DNA of 64,000 bases, taken from contig NZ_QUOT01000001.1 of the NCBI RefSeq assembly GCF_003390375.1, positions 2,108,001 to 2,172,000 of the forward strand. Reading direction: 5' to 3'. Shown here piece by piece: positions 8,788-16,290 of this stretch (the first letter of the stretch is position 1; the number at the start of each line of letters is the position of its first letter). The translations under genes were made by a program, and so were the position numbers. The stretch comes from Thalassotalea euphylliae (GTDB lineage: Bacteria > Pseudomonadota > Gammaproteobacteria > Enterobacterales > Alteromonadaceae). The notes beneath the pieces were generated by a model that did not search any database, was not told where the DNA came from, and saw only the letters and a list, made by a program, of their open reading frames with translations.

Positions 8788-10746
8788 CTAACGAAGCTTA
8801 AATTGCGCCAATTGTTTTGAAAGGTCGTCGGCTAGTTCAGCCAAGCTGCCAACCGCCTGCGCCGCCCGATGGGTAGATTGCAAAATGGTATCTGCCCCTT
8901 TAGAGATATTCTCAGTATTGCTGTCGATATGGCCCAACATACTATTTTGCTGAGTGACCGCTGCTGATATTTGATCTGTACCATCAACAATATTGCTCAC
9001 TGATTCGGTAATATCATTAAACGATGCTGAAACAAGCTCAGTTTGCTTAACCCCTTGCTCGGCGCGTTCGACACCTTGGGTCATGGCGTGTACCGATTGC
9101 TCTGTGCCTTGTTGTAACTTTTCAATAATGTCTTGAATTTCACCCGTCGCATCTTGCGTTTTACCCGCTAAGTTTCTGACTTCATCAGCAACCACAGCAA
9201 AGCCTCGCCCTTGTTCACCCGCACGCGCCGCTTCAATTGCTGCGTTTAATGCTAATAAGTTAGTTTGATCAGCAATCTCACGAATAACACTGACAAACTG
9301 AGCAATTTCAGAGGTATTAGTGGCCAATGTATTAATCACTTGTGAGGTTGAATTAACTTGCTCTGAAATCTGGCCGATCACAGCAGCAGTTTCAGCAATA
9401 ATCGTTTGACCGCCATTAACGTGATCACTGGCGGCATGAGTTACGTTACGGGCACTATCTGTATTGTCAGCAATTAGCTGAACCGACTGCGAAAGCTCGT
9501 GTATTGCACCAATCACACCATGGGTATTGGTTTGTTGATCCGATACTTGATGCTCCATGCTATCAGTCATTTCTCGAATATTCGCGGTGTCTTGTTCTAG
9601 CTTAATAATGTCCTCTTGCACCAGTAATAACAGCGCGTTTACTTTTTCTTGCATATGACAAAAGCTATCACTGATATCACCAAATTCATCTTTGCTGTCT
9701 ATTGCTATGTGCTGAGAAAAATCACCATCACCCATGATTTGCGCGGCGTGTTGCAATTGCTGAGCATTGCTCTTAATTGACCAGTAAATGACATACAAGA
9801 AGCCGGCAATTAGCACGACACCTAAAGACAACAAAACACCAAGCACTACTAACGAGTTCATCTGCATTGATAGTGCTGCACTTAAACGCTCAGTGAGTAA
9901 CTTGTTAATCTCACTTTCGGTATCCACCACAGCAGCTAACGCTGCTTGCACTGCGCGTCCAGTATCGGCGCGTGACCATTGAATTGAGTCAGGATCGATA
10001 ACTTGTTGTTGCAGCGCATTTTGGAAATTATCAATATTGCTAACAATGGCTGAAAGTTGCGTAGCTAAACTTTGCGCTGTCGCTTTATCAACACGCTCCA
10101 GTTGCATTTGCGACTTATCGAATTGATGCTGAATTTCATCAATACGATTATTTAACGCCACCAAAGAGGTATAAGACTGCGCATTAAAGCCTTCGTTGGT
10201 AATGATGTTTTGTGTCAGGTAGCTAGTGCGAGCAAGGTATTCATGCAAGGCCGGTAAGCGCATACGACCAAGCTCAGAAAGGTAGAAAAGACTTGCATCA
10301 CCTTCACGGCTTAAGCCAGTAATCGCTGCAATGTTTTCACGCAGCGAAAGTGTCAGCTCATAGATTTCCGCAACATTCGCCAAGCTGGTATCTGAATCAC
10401 TTAGCTGATGGCTAGCTATCAGCTCTTGCAGCTGTGATGCTTTGCTGCGCACTGGGGTTAACAATGGTGATTCGCTAATTGCTTTAGTGAGTTGGTTAAC
10501 TTGTGTTCTGGCTTGGCCAAGCTGTGCATTTGAGTAAACTAACTGCTCAATCCCTACGATTTGTTCAATCAATTGATGACCAGCAAGTTCTTGATCAAGT
10601 ATATCGATTTTATTGCGCTGGCTATCGACAATCCACAGTAGCGCAGCGATTAGCGGAATAAAAAAAACCAGCGCCAGCAGAGCAAACTTGGTTTTAAAGC
10701 GTAGTTGATTTGAGGCGGCACTGACCACATTGACCAAAGAACTCAT
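8788..10746 (-). CDS. methyl-accepting chemotaxis protein
   Basis: This is a transmembrane chemoreceptor of 652 residues that passes ligand signals to CheA/CheW. TM1 is at about 21-40, a long helical periplasmic sensor spans about 41-298, and TM2 is about 299-323. A HAMP domain follows (about 322-375), then the cytoplasmic signalling coiled coil. Its tip contains the highly conserved stretches IADQTNLLALNAAIEAARAG and GFAVVADEVRNLA. The periplasmic part is predominantly helical, rich in Gln and Leu, and has no recognisable dCache motif, so the ligand is unknown. The start follows an AGGAAA ribosome site. It appears to be a single-gene unit. Confidence 0.95.
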   Translation of the reverse strand: MSSLVNVVSAASNQLRFKTKFALLALVFFIPLIAALLWIVDSQRNKIDILDQELAGHQLIEQIVGIEQLVYSNAQLGQARTQVNQLTKAISESPLLTPVRSKASQLQELIASHQLSDSDTSLANVAEIYELTLSLRENIAAITGLSREGDASLFYLSELGRMRLPALHEYLARTSYLTQNIITNEGFNAQSYTSLVALNNRIDEIQHQFDKSQMQLERVDKATAQSLATQLSAIVSNIDNFQNALQQQVIDPDSIQWSRADTGRAVQAALAAVVDTESEINKLLTERLSAALSMQMNSLVVLGVLLSLGVVLIAGFLYVIYWSIKSNAQQLQHAAQIMGDGDFSQHIAIDSKDEFGDISDSFCHMQEKVNALLLLVQEDIIKLEQDTANIREMTDSMEHQVSDQQTNTHGVIGAIHELSQSVQLIADNTDSARNVTHAASDHVNGGQTIIAETAAVIGQISEQVNSTSQVINTLATNTSEIAQFVSVIREIADQTNLLALNAAIEAARAGEQGRGFAVVADEVRNLAGKTQDATGEIQDIIEKLQQGTEQSVHAMTQGVERAEQGVKQTELVSASFNDITESVSNIVDGTDQISAAVTQQNSMLGHIDSNTENISKGADTILQSTHRAAQAVGSLAELADDLSKQLAQFKLR

Positions 10747-10841
10747 AAATTTCCTAACAAGTTAGATGTTAAGGTCTTATTGACCTTTGATGGATTAATA
10801 TACTTTCATTGCTGATAAAATGATTACTATTAGCAATGTAT

Positions 10842-11112
10842 TAATACCAATCCGCATAATAATATGGTCTACTCAGAGCTATTTTAGCGGTTCAAGTACA
10901 AGAAAAATTTTTGCTAATATAGTCGCTCTACATCTAGAAAATTTTGTGCTGTAATTGTGCTGCTGAAAAGCTCCCGAAGGGCTTGGCCAAAACACTTTAC
11001 TGCGGTGTTGCATGCTTTTGAAATAGAATAACTATGACGAGCAAACATGCGCCTTGCATTAAAGTGTTTTATCTCAAGCTGAGTGAACATTTATTTATGC
11101 GGATTGGTATTA
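10842..11112. repeat. MITE-like element with perfect 18-base terminal inverted repeats
   Basis: A 271-base segment is bounded by TAATACCAATCCGCATAA (10842-10859) and its exact reverse complement (11095-11112). A second inverted pair, AAAACACTTTA (10989-10999) and TAAAGTGTTTT (11060-11070), lies inside. It has no coding capacity and ends in TA dinucleotides, as expected for a non-autonomous transposon remnant. It occupies most of the 526-base gap between the chemoreceptor and MFS genes; the rest would hold their promoters. A distinct element with the same ATACCAAT ends lies at 61122-61283. Confidence 0.7.
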
Positions 11113-11272
11113 TATGTTTGGCAGTATAGCTGATACCTCGTCAAGTCAGTCAAGCCATTCAGAAAATTAGCATTTTCCATTAACTGTTTATTTACATAAG
11201 CAGTGCATTAGCTATTATTTTTCGATGTTTGAAGCCGACTAGCTTATCTATTTACCATACGGTGCCCAACGC

Positions 11273-12466
11273 ATGATGAAAGGTTTTATCCAACGTTATC
11301 ACCAACCTCAAAATTTACTGCTGGCAATGGCCTTTATCATGCCGCTGGTATTTTCTGTTTGGATGGTTTTACTCAATAACTTTGTTGTCGAAAAAGCCGC
11401 CTTTACTGGCAAAGAAATTGGCATATTGCAAAGTCTGCGGGAAGTCCCTGGGTTTCTTGCCTTTACCGCCGTTTACCTACTGCTATTTATTAAAGAGCAA
11501 AAATTAGCGCTTTTATCACTTGGCGTGACAGCAGTTGGTGTGGCGATTACCGGCTTTTTCCCCAGCGCGCTTGGCCTTTATATTACCACTGTGATTATGT
11601 CGGTCGGTTTTCACTATTTCGAAACAGTCAATCAATCGCTCACGCTGCAATGGGTAGATAAAGACAATACCCCACATTTTATGGGCAAGCTGTTATCTGC
11701 AAAATCCGCTGCGTCACTGGTGGCGTTCAGTAGTGTTTGGTTATTAATGAAGTATTTTACTTGGTCTTATCAAGCTACCTACGCCCTATTTGGTATTGTC
11801 GCCTTGCTCATGACAATACTGTTGGCGATGAGTTTTCAGCAATTCTCTGCGCCTACTGAGCAAAGTAAAAAACTGATACTGAAAAAGAAATACTGGTTGT
11901 TTTATGCCTTAACCTTCTTTAGCGGTGCGCGTCGGCAGATCTTTGTCGTCTTTGCAGGCTTTTTAATGGTTGAAAAGTTTGGCTATTCCGTTGCCGACAT
12001 CAGTGCCTTGTTCTTAATTAACTACGTGTTTAATTGGTTATTCGCGCCTTCCATAGGCAAAATTATTGGCAAAGTGGGTGAACGTAAAACCTTATTATTT
12101 GAATATGTAGGGCTTATCCTACTCTTCATTTCCTACGGGCTAGTTGAAACAGGTTATCTTGCTGCCGTCTTGTATGTTGTTGACCACCTGCTGTTTGCCT
12201 TAGCCATTGCAATAAAAACCTACTTCCAAAAAATTGCCGAGCCACAAGATATCGCCGCCAGTGCTGGCGTCAGCTTCTCAATTAATCATATTGCCGCTGT
12301 GGTAATCCCTGCATTATTGGGGATTGTTTGGCTGACTAACCCAAGCTGGGTGTTCTTCGTCGGTGCCGGTTTCGCAGCTTGTTCACTAACACTGTCGCTG
12401 CTCATACCAGATAAACCAAATCAGGGGGTAGAATGGCGCTTCAAACATCGACAAAAAGAAGCTTAA
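11273..12466 (+). CDS. MFS transporter
   Basis: This is a predicted inner membrane permease of 397 residues with about twelve hydrophobic helices in two halves. A basic cytoplasmic loop lies near the middle (around the KKLILKKKYW stretch), as is usual for the major facilitator superfamily. The substrate cannot be read from the sequence. ATG 11273 is followed at once by a second ATG; either could start translation. It is a monocistronic gene between the MITE-like element and the porin genes. The family assignment rests on hydrophobicity pattern and loops rather than on a diagnostic motif. Confidence 0.8.
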   Translation: MMKGFIQRYHQPQNLLLAMAFIMPLVFSVWMVLLNNFVVEKAAFTGKEIGILQSLREVPGFLAFTAVYLLLFIKEQKLALLSLGVTAVGVAITGFFPSALGLYITTVIMSVGFHYFETVNQSLTLQWVDKDNTPHFMGKLLSAKSAASLVAFSSVWLLMKYFTWSYQATYALFGIVALLMTILLAMSFQQFSAPTEQSKKLILKKKYWLFYALTFFSGARRQIFVVFAGFLMVEKFGYSVADISALFLINYVFNWLFAPSIGKIIGKVGERKTLLFEYVGLILLFISYGLVETGYLAAVLYVVDHLLFALAIAIKTYFQKIAEPQDIAASAGVSFSINHIAAVVIPALLGIVWLTNPSWVFFVGAGFAACSLTLSLLIPDKPNQGVEWRFKHRQKEA

Positions 12467-12620
12467 TTTCACCCGTGCTATCATGCTGTCGCTTGATGCG
12501 GGTCAAATTAACTGACTAATAATTAAACTAAACTATAGTTAACTAGGTGTTGGCCGATTACAGCTAAGTAAACCTATATTGGCCTGCAGCATTATTACAT
12601 CACCTTAGGAATTTTGTGAT

Positions 12621-13757
12621 ATGAAAAAAACACTACTTGCTCTCTCGCTTGGCATGGCGTTACCGCTTACTGCCGTGCATGCAGAAATTAGCTTTAACGG
12701 CTTTGCCAACATTGTTGCTGGCAAAGCGTCTAGCGGCGATACCCAATGGGGTTATGATGATGACGTCGACTTCAAACAAGATTCATTATTCGCTATTCAG
12801 GCATCAACCGATCTTGCTGAGGGGCTAAGTGCAACGGTGCAGATCATCTCGCGTGGCGAAGACGATTGGGATACAGAATTTGAATGGGCCTACCTTGCCT
12901 ACGATGTAAATGATCAAACTCGTATTTTATTGGGTCGCCAACGTGCGCCTATGTATATGTTCTCTGATTACCTCGATGTGTCATATGCTTACCCTTGGAT
13001 CACGCCACCAGAAGGTGTTTATGATTTAGAACTTTCGACCTATGATGGCCTAAGTGCTAGCTATAACTTTACCTTGGGTGAGTTCGACAGTACTGCTCAA
13101 TTATTTCTAGGTTCAGAAACAAACGAAATTGAGATTCTTGGTACTGAAGTTGAATCAGAATTTGACAAGATCTACGGTGGTAGTTTAACCCTAAACCGTG
13201 ATTGGTTAACCGTTCGTGCGGCTTACTTAACAACCGATTTAAGCTTACCCGCACCGGGGGCTGATCAGCTTATCGCGGCATGGCAAACCATCCCCGGCTT
13301 TGAAACCATCGGCGACGAAGCAACCATTGACGAAGAACAAGCCAAATTTGCCGAAGTAGGTTTCCAAATTGACTACAACAATTGGTTGCTGATTGGTGAA
13401 TATACCCATATTGACTATGAGCAAATGCCATTAGATACAGAAGAGTCAATGTTTATCACCGCGGGCTATCGTTTTGACACTGTTTTAGTTCACTTAACTT
13501 ATGGCCAAGACGAAAACGAAGTTAACGGTAACGTAAACAGATTACCATTTGGTGTTAGCCCTGAACTGGACGGCTTATCAGCGGTTACCGAGCAAACATT
13601 CCGTTTTCGTGAGCAAGACTCGTCATATTACACCCTTGGTGCTCGTTGGGATTTTCATGACTCTGCGGCGCTGAAAATTGAATACAGCCGCCGAGATAAC
13701 GATCTCATTAACCAAGACACTAATTTAGTTCGCACTGCCCTAGTTACCGTTTTTTAA
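12621..13757 (+). CDS. outer membrane porin, copy 1
   Basis: This is a 378-residue outer membrane beta-barrel protein. A signal peptide occupies residues 1-21 (cleavage after AVHA), followed by EISFNGFANIVAG, alternating beta strands rich in aromatic and acidic residues, and a C-terminal phenylalanine (RTALVTVF) as required for barrel insertion. It resembles general and phosphate-associated porins of Alteromonadales. A small PstS-like protein follows after 9 bases, and the whole pair is repeated immediately downstream. An AGGA ribosome site precedes the ATG. Phosphate is the likely substrate by association, but other anions are possible. Confidence 0.85.
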   Translation: MKKTLLALSLGMALPLTAVHAEISFNGFANIVAGKASSGDTQWGYDDDVDFKQDSLFAIQASTDLAEGLSATVQIISRGEDDWDTEFEWAYLAYDVNDQTRILLGRQRAPMYMFSDYLDVSYAYPWITPPEGVYDLELSTYDGLSASYNFTLGEFDSTAQLFLGSETNEIEILGTEVESEFDKIYGGSLTLNRDWLTVRAAYLTTDLSLPAPGADQLIAAWQTIPGFETIGDEATIDEEQAKFAEVGFQIDYNNWLLIGEYTHIDYEQMPLDTEESMFITAGYRFDTVLVHLTYGQDENEVNGNVNRLPFGVSPELDGLSAVTEQTFRFREQDSSYYTLGARWDFHDSAALKIEYSRRDNDLINQDTNLVRTALVTVF

Positions 13758-13766
13758 GGAAGATTT

Positions 13767-14183
13767 ATGAAGTTGTTAAAGTCCTTAACCCTTTGTTTAT
13801 GCGTCTCTGTTAGCAGTTTAGCCGCTGCTGAAACCGCTATTATTGTTAACCCAGCCAATGCTAATGCCATTTCTGACAATGACATTTCACGTGCCTTTTT
13901 AGGTAAGTTAAAGAAGTTTTCAGATGGTCAAAGCATTGAAGCGGTCAACACCAAAGCCAACAGTGATACACGTGTAGCATTTGAGAAAATGGTATTAAAG
14001 AAATCACCTGCACAAGTAAAAGCCTATTGGTCTAAACGTTTATTCACCGGTAAAGGTAAGCCATTACAAGAGCTAGCTTCAGATGCTGAAGTACTTAATT
14101 TTGTTGCCTCAACTCCCAATGCGATTGGTTATGTTGATGCCAGTGTAGTAAACGACACGATTAAGGTTATCAAAACTTTATAA
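13767..14183 (+). CDS. small PstS-like periplasmic phosphate-binding protein, copy 1
   Basis: This secreted protein of 138 residues has a signal peptide of about 21 residues and then a single small domain of the PstS-like (PBP-like) type. Landmarks are AIIVNPANA, ISDNDISRAFLGK, KAYWSKRLFTGKGKP and the C-terminal TPNAIGYVDAS. It is less than half the length of true PstS, so it is a truncated family form rather than an ABC-transporter receptor. No permease or ATPase gene is nearby. It is coupled to the porin (9-base gap) and followed by a strong terminator. A role in passing phosphate from porin to periplasm is inference. Confidence 0.8.
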   Translation: MKLLKSLTLCLCVSVSSLAAAETAIIVNPANANAISDNDISRAFLGKLKKFSDGQSIEAVNTKANSDTRVAFEKMVLKKSPAQVKAYWSKRLFTGKGKPLQELASDAEVLNFVASTPNAIGYVDASVVNDTIKVIKTL

Positions 14184-14205
14184 CAAACAAGTATTAAACG
14201 ATTAT

Positions 14206-14232
14206 AAAGCCGACAACATTGTCGGCTTTTTT
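14206..14232 (+). terminator. intrinsic terminator after porin/binding-protein pair 1
   Basis: The arms AAAGCCGACA and TGTCGGCTTT flank a tetraloop, and a run of six T residues follows. It closes the first porin/binding-protein transcription unit and shows that the second copy has its own promoter. Confidence 0.9.
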
Positions 14233-14563
14233 ATTGCCTCTCCTTTACCCTGTGGCTATTTGTTCTTGGTTTTAGTGTTGGTTTTGATATAGCCTACTCT
14301 CAAAGAGATCAACCTCTGCTATTCCGACTAAAAATACCCTCACCTCAAATATTACAGTTTTATTACAAAAACAGAAAAACTTTGACCTCGCTCAATAAAA
14401 ATACTATCTTGCGCGCGTCATAACGCAGTTGTGACGGGTGATTAACAGTGTGACAACAATTGATCCTGCATAATACAACAATAATTTCACGTCAAACTAG
14501 TCCGATTAGGCTAGGCAAGAGCAATTTCACATAAATCCAGACACTAACGAAGTAAGGTAACTC
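14233..14563 (+). promoter_or_regulatory. promoter region of porin copy 2, with a reversed Pho-box-like site
   Basis: This gap has no convincing reading frame and must contain the promoter for the second porin. On the minus strand, 14351-14368 reads TTGTAATAAAACTGTAAT, close to the PhoB direct-repeat consensus (two CTGTCAT-like units 11 bases apart) though with C to A changes and the reverse orientation. A TTGTGAC and GTGTGAC pair lies at about 14430-14456. Neither is decisive; phosphate control is only suggested. Confidence 0.35.
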
Positions 14564-15700
14564 ATGAGAAAAGCATTACTGAGCTGTGCCATATGTGCAG
14601 CATTACCCTTGGCTTCTGCGCAAGCAGAAATCACCTTCAATGGATTTGCAAACATTGTTGCTGGACAAGCATCTAGCGGCGATACCCAATGGGGCTATGA
14701 CGATGATGTCGATTTTAAACAAGACTCATTGTTCGCGCTTCAAGCGTCTACGGATTTAGGCGAAGGTTTAAGTGCAACGGCACAAATTATTTCTCGCGGT
14801 GAAAACGATTGGGAAGCTGAATTTGAGTGGGCCTACATTGCCTACGACATCAACGACAACACACGTGTATTAGCTGGTCGTCAACGCGCACCTCTTTACA
14901 TGTATTCAGACTATTTAGATGTCTCTTATGCGTACCCTTGGATCACACCACCGGAAGGCGTGTACAACCTTGAACTATCAAAATTTGATGGTGTCAGCCT
15001 AAGCCATAACTTTACGCTTGGCGAATTTGACACAACAGCCCAAGTGTTCTTCGGCTCAGACAATGATGATATTAATGTTCAAGGCATTGATGTTAACTCA
15101 AGCTTCGACGAAATTTTCGGTGGTACATTTACCTTAAACCGTGACTGGCTAACACTACGCACAGCCTACTTAGCCACAGACTTATCTATTCCAATTCCAG
15201 TATTTGATGAGTTGGCAGCTGCTTGGAATAACATCGAAGGTTTTGGCGGTGTAGCCGAAGCTTTAGTTATTAATGAAGACAAAGCTAAATTCTTCGAATT
15301 CGGCGCTGTTATTGATTACAACAACTACTTATTGATCGCTGAAATCACGCGCATTAACTACGATAACATGCCACTAGACACAGAAGAGTCAATGTTTGTT
15401 ACCGCGGGTTACCGCTTTGATGATGTGTTAGTGCACTTAACCTATGGCGTTGATGAAAACACCATCAATGGTATTGGTGACACGTTACCAGTTGGCTTAT
15501 CACCAGAGCTTGACCAATTAATTGGCTTTACTCGCCAAGGTTTAGAGTTCCGTAACGAAGACTCATCATACTACACCTTAGGCGCACGCTGGGATTTCCA
15601 TCCTTCTGCCTCATTCAAAGTTGAATTTAGCAAGCGCGATAATGATTTAATCAATCAAGACTCAAGCTTAGTTCGCACTGCCCTAGTTACCGTTTTTTAA
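14564..15700 (+). CDS. outer membrane porin, copy 2
   Basis: This is a second 378-residue porin, clearly paralogous to the one at 12621-13757 and of identical length. The signal peptide is 1-21 (cleavage after AQA). The stretches SSGDTQWGYDDDVDFKQDSL and SYAYPWITPPEGVY are shared with copy 1, and the C-terminus RTALVTVF is the same. Divergence is concentrated in loop regions, for example around residues 165-240, as expected when surface loops change while strands are kept. A downstream small binding protein follows after 9 bases, exactly as in copy 1. It has its own promoter because a terminator separates the pairs. Confidence 0.85.
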   Translation: MRKALLSCAICAALPLASAQAEITFNGFANIVAGQASSGDTQWGYDDDVDFKQDSLFALQASTDLGEGLSATAQIISRGENDWEAEFEWAYIAYDINDNTRVLAGRQRAPLYMYSDYLDVSYAYPWITPPEGVYNLELSKFDGVSLSHNFTLGEFDTTAQVFFGSDNDDINVQGIDVNSSFDEIFGGTFTLNRDWLTLRTAYLATDLSIPIPVFDELAAAWNNIEGFGGVAEALVINEDKAKFFEFGAVIDYNNYLLIAEITRINYDNMPLDTEESMFVTAGYRFDDVLVHLTYGVDENTINGIGDTLPVGLSPELDQLIGFTRQGLEFRNEDSSYYTLGARWDFHPSASFKVEFSKRDNDLINQDSSLVRTALVTVF

Positions 15701-15709
15701 GGAAAAGTC

Positions 15710-16126
15710 ATGAAGTTATTACGACCTTTAACCCTTGCCGTAGCACTTGCTACCAGCATGGTAGCCTCAGCTGAAGTTGCGGTTATCGTAAACCCAGCCA
15801 ATGCAAATAGCATCTCTGATAATGACATTTCTCGTGCATTCTTAGGTAAGCTGAAAACATTCGCTGACGGCCAATCAATCAAAGCAGTGAACAGCAAAGC
15901 AAATAGCGCTGCGCGTGTTGAGTTTGAAAAATTGGTATTGAAGAAATCAGCGGCACAAGTAAAAGCCTATTGGTCTAAACGCTTGTTCACTGGTAAAGGT
16001 AAGCCATTACAAGAACTAGGCTCAGATGCTGATGTACTAAGCTTTGTTGCCTCAACTCCTAATGCTATTGGTTACGTTGACGCAGCAAGCGTAAACGGCA
16101 CTGTGAAAGTGGTAAAAAGCTTTTAA
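15710..16126 (+). CDS. small PstS-like periplasmic phosphate-binding protein, copy 2
   Basis: This 138-residue secreted protein is a close paralogue of the one at 13767-14183, with the same length and the same landmarks (VNPANANSISDNDISRAFLGK read in two parts, KAYWSKRLFTGKGKP, TPNAIGYVDA). The signal peptide is residues 1-21, ending VASA. The mature part is better conserved between the copies than the signal peptide, so both are probably under selection and functional. It forms an operon with porin copy 2 and ends in a strong terminator. Like copy 1 it is far shorter than PstS. Confidence 0.8.
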   Translation: MKLLRPLTLAVALATSMVASAEVAVIVNPANANSISDNDISRAFLGKLKTFADGQSIKAVNSKANSAARVEFEKLVLKKSAAQVKAYWSKRLFTGKGKPLQELGSDADVLSFVASTPNAIGYVDAASVNGTVKVVKSF

Positions 16127-16152
16127 GCTTAAAGCTGGCTAAAAAAGCGATC

Positions 16153-16181
16153 AAAAAGAGCTACCTAAGGTAGCTCTTTTT
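16153..16181 (+). terminator. intrinsic terminator after porin/binding-protein pair 2
   Basis: Perfect 13-base arms AAAAAGAGCTACC and GGTAGCTCTTTTT surround a TAA loop, with the T tract on the plus strand. It ends the second porin transcription unit. Confidence 0.9.
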
Positions 16182-16234
16182 ATTTGTCTGTTCACTGTGT
16201 GAAGAAATCATCGTGCGAAAAAATCATTGTATGA

Positions 16235-16265
16235 AAAACGGGCGCTTTACATTAGCGCCCGTTTT
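16235..16265 (-). terminator. intrinsic terminator of the REC-DUF3369-GGDEF-EAL gene
   Basis: The 12-base arms AAAACGGGCGCT and AGCGCCCGTTTT flank a 7-base loop. On the minus strand the stem is followed by T residues, and it lies 25 bases past the stop of the EAL-domain gene. Confidence 0.85.
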
Positions 16266-16290
16266 CAATCATTTAACTAAAATCGTTTGC

